From JALYXV01 sp963791545 (GTDB lineage Bacteria > Actinomycetota > Acidimicrobiia > Acidimicrobiales > Palsa-688): a DNA stretch of 64,000 bases. Positions within the stretch are counted from its first letter, which is position 1. Every line of letters starts with the position of its first letter. A program made the translations under genes and the position numbers. The notes beneath the pieces were generated by a model. It did not search any database and was not told the origin of the DNA. It worked only from the letters and a program-made list of their open reading frames with translations. Positions 63,122-64,000 of the stretch are shown here, in pieces. The stretch is taken from assembly GCA_963791545.1 (NCBI GenBank), contig CAWBSR010000015.1, forward strand, positions 248,001-312,000, read 5' to 3'.

Positions 63122-63856
63122 TCAGATCGGCACGATGACGGCGCCGAGTTGTTCGGCTATCTGCTCGGCGAGCAGCCGGCCATCGCCACTGGTGAGATCT
63201 TCGTAGCGAGGATCGCCCGGGTTCCACGCAGCCGGGTCGGAGGGGGCTCGATCGCCGAACAAGATGAATATTTCGCTGGCGACCGTCAAAAGGTCGCCGA
63301 GAAGCAGTGAGTCCGCGTGCGCGAGCTCGGCGATCCGTGACTGCCACAACAAGCCAGCCGGCGTGACACCGCCGACCCGTCGCCTGTGGAGCGCCGTTGC
63401 CCACTCCCGCGTGCACGCATAGTGCTCCGGCGTCGTCGCGACAAGTTGCGCTCGAGTGAGTCCGATTCGGGCCAGCGCCTCGTTCGTGAGATCGATTAGC
63501 GGGAGAGGTAGAGGCGTGTTGAGCGCGACAAGGCCGCGGGGAGCCAGATCCAGCGGCTCGGAGATTGTTCTGGGTTCCAGCCCGTGCACGCCGTGAAAAC
63601 ACGACTCGAGCATCGCCACCGTCTGCGTCGCCGCGCCATACAGAGTCGGCACCGTCGCACCACCCGCGGCGAGCGGGGAGAAGCGAGCGTTCCCGGCGCC
63701 TGACGGATTGAACAGGACCGGCCAATGGGCCCGTCGATACGCCGTGTGGAAGACCACGCCCGCCGGGAGCCGAGCGAGCCGCAACCGACGGAGATTTACG
63801 TCGCCGGGATTCGGGACCGGGCAGGAGGCCGGATCCAGGCATCCCGGTGCGGTCAT
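63122..63856 (-). CDS. RES-domain toxin (NAD+-degrading family)
   Basis: 244 residues with the RES layout: LPAGVVFHTAYRRAHWPVLF, NPSGAGNARFSPLAAGG, LESCFHGVH and GLLWQSRIAELAHAD. Known RES toxins (MbcT, Res) are NAD+ phosphorylases or hydrolases that deplete NAD. The ATG overlaps the stop of the upstream antitoxin (ATGA), standard for RES-Xre pairs. It is carried on the island with the integrase. Confidence 0.87.
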   Translation of the reverse strand: MTAPGCLDPASCPVPNPGDVNLRRLRLARLPAGVVFHTAYRRAHWPVLFNPSGAGNARFSPLAAGGATVPTLYGAATQTVAMLESCFHGVHGLEPRTISEPLDLAPRGLVALNTPLPLPLIDLTNEALARIGLTRAQLVATTPEHYACTREWATALHRRRVGGVTPAGLLWQSRIAELAHADSLLLGDLLTVASEIFILFGDRAPSDPAAWNPGDPRYEDLTSGDGRLLAEQIAEQLGAVIVPI

Positions 63857-64000
63857 GCGGCCGCGGCCGCCCGCTGTCGCGCGCTCTCCGCGACGAGGTC
63901 GGGGTCGCTGGCGAGGAGCTCACCGGGGATGCGTCCGCCAACCCAAGCAGACGGAGTCTCGAACCACGCCCACAACGCCCACCCATCCTCGCCAGCGTCG
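63853..64000 (-). CDS. Xre/MbcA-type antitoxin C-terminus (5' part outside the window)
   Basis: The minus strand reads to the window edge as EDGWALWAWFETPSAWVGGR, then IPGELLASDPDLVAESARQR and a stop. The ALW-x-W-[FL]-x-TP-[SN]-x-W-[LV]-GG pattern is the toxin-binding domain of RES-partner antitoxins. It ends in a 4-bp overlap with the toxin. Confidence 0.8.
   Translation of the reverse strand, partial: DAGEDGWALWAWFETPSAWVGGRIPGELLASDPDLVAESARQRAAAAA

Overview
The window is high-GC bacterial chromosome. Gene content points to an actinobacterium, probably of the Acidimicrobiia type: NucS instead of MutSL mismatch repair, a FolP2-type dihydropteroate synthase homologue, a PAC2 proteasome-chaperone homologue, an F420/PPOX-type oxidoreductase, a fatty-acyl-AMP ligase, a BldC-like regulator, and many GTG starts with GTGA/ATGA stop-start overlaps. 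The taxonomic call is an inference from gene families and was not checked by any search.

Positions 1 to about 18.6 kb are loosely packed accessory DNA with long gaps, decayed genes and many small proteins. The theme is signalling and stress. It holds a GAF/PAS sensor fragment (1-822), an XRE regulator with a membrane partner behind a clear promoter/operator (2628-3435), an RsbW-like kinase with a STAS protein that lacks the phospho-serine (3754-4503), a gluABCD-type amino-acid ABC transporter (6467-9689), and an RsbQ-RsbP energy-stress pair (13952-15945). Several tiny hydrophilic or membrane proteins have strong ribosome binding sites. At least one of them (12543) sits behind a textbook SigB/SigF-type promoter (GTTT-N16-GGGTAT at 12409-12434). 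A tRNA-Ala(GGC) at 18652 closes the region.

From 18.8 to 58 kb the DNA is dense, conserved housekeeping sequence. In order: an MFS transporter, leuS, a fatty-acyl-AMP ligase, PAC2, a thioredoxin-like co-chaperone, folP2, holA, rpsT, lepA, a frameshifted sat-cysC fusion, hrcA-dnaJ-rsmE-hemW, an MBL hydrolase, a pseudokinase operon, nucS, an orphan CpaE/TadZ, a BldC-like gene, HIT, phoH-ybeY-CNNM-era, dinG, uppS-recO, ppdK, dnaG-rpoD and a PPOX protein. Many neighbours overlap by 4 bp, which suggests translational coupling in operons (phoH to era; dnaJ to hemW; uppS to recO; dnaG to rpoD).

From 58.3 to 61.2 kb, on the minus strand, lies a 968-residue protein that joins a cytoplasmic Ser/Thr kinase, a Pro-rich linker, one membrane helix and an extracytoplasmic alpha/beta-hydrolase. 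After it come tRNA-Asn(GTT) and tRNA-Met(CAT), a heptamer tandem repeat, a tyrosine integrase, and a RES-toxin/Xre-antitoxin pair cut by the window edge. This looks like the left end of an integrated genomic island using tRNA-Met as its target.

The most unusual items are the kinase-hydrolase receptor-like fusion, the membrane-anchored pseudokinase that has lost both catalytic Asp residues, and the dispersed stress module (RsbQP, RsbW-like, Ser-less STAS, GGGTAT promoters, small proteins).
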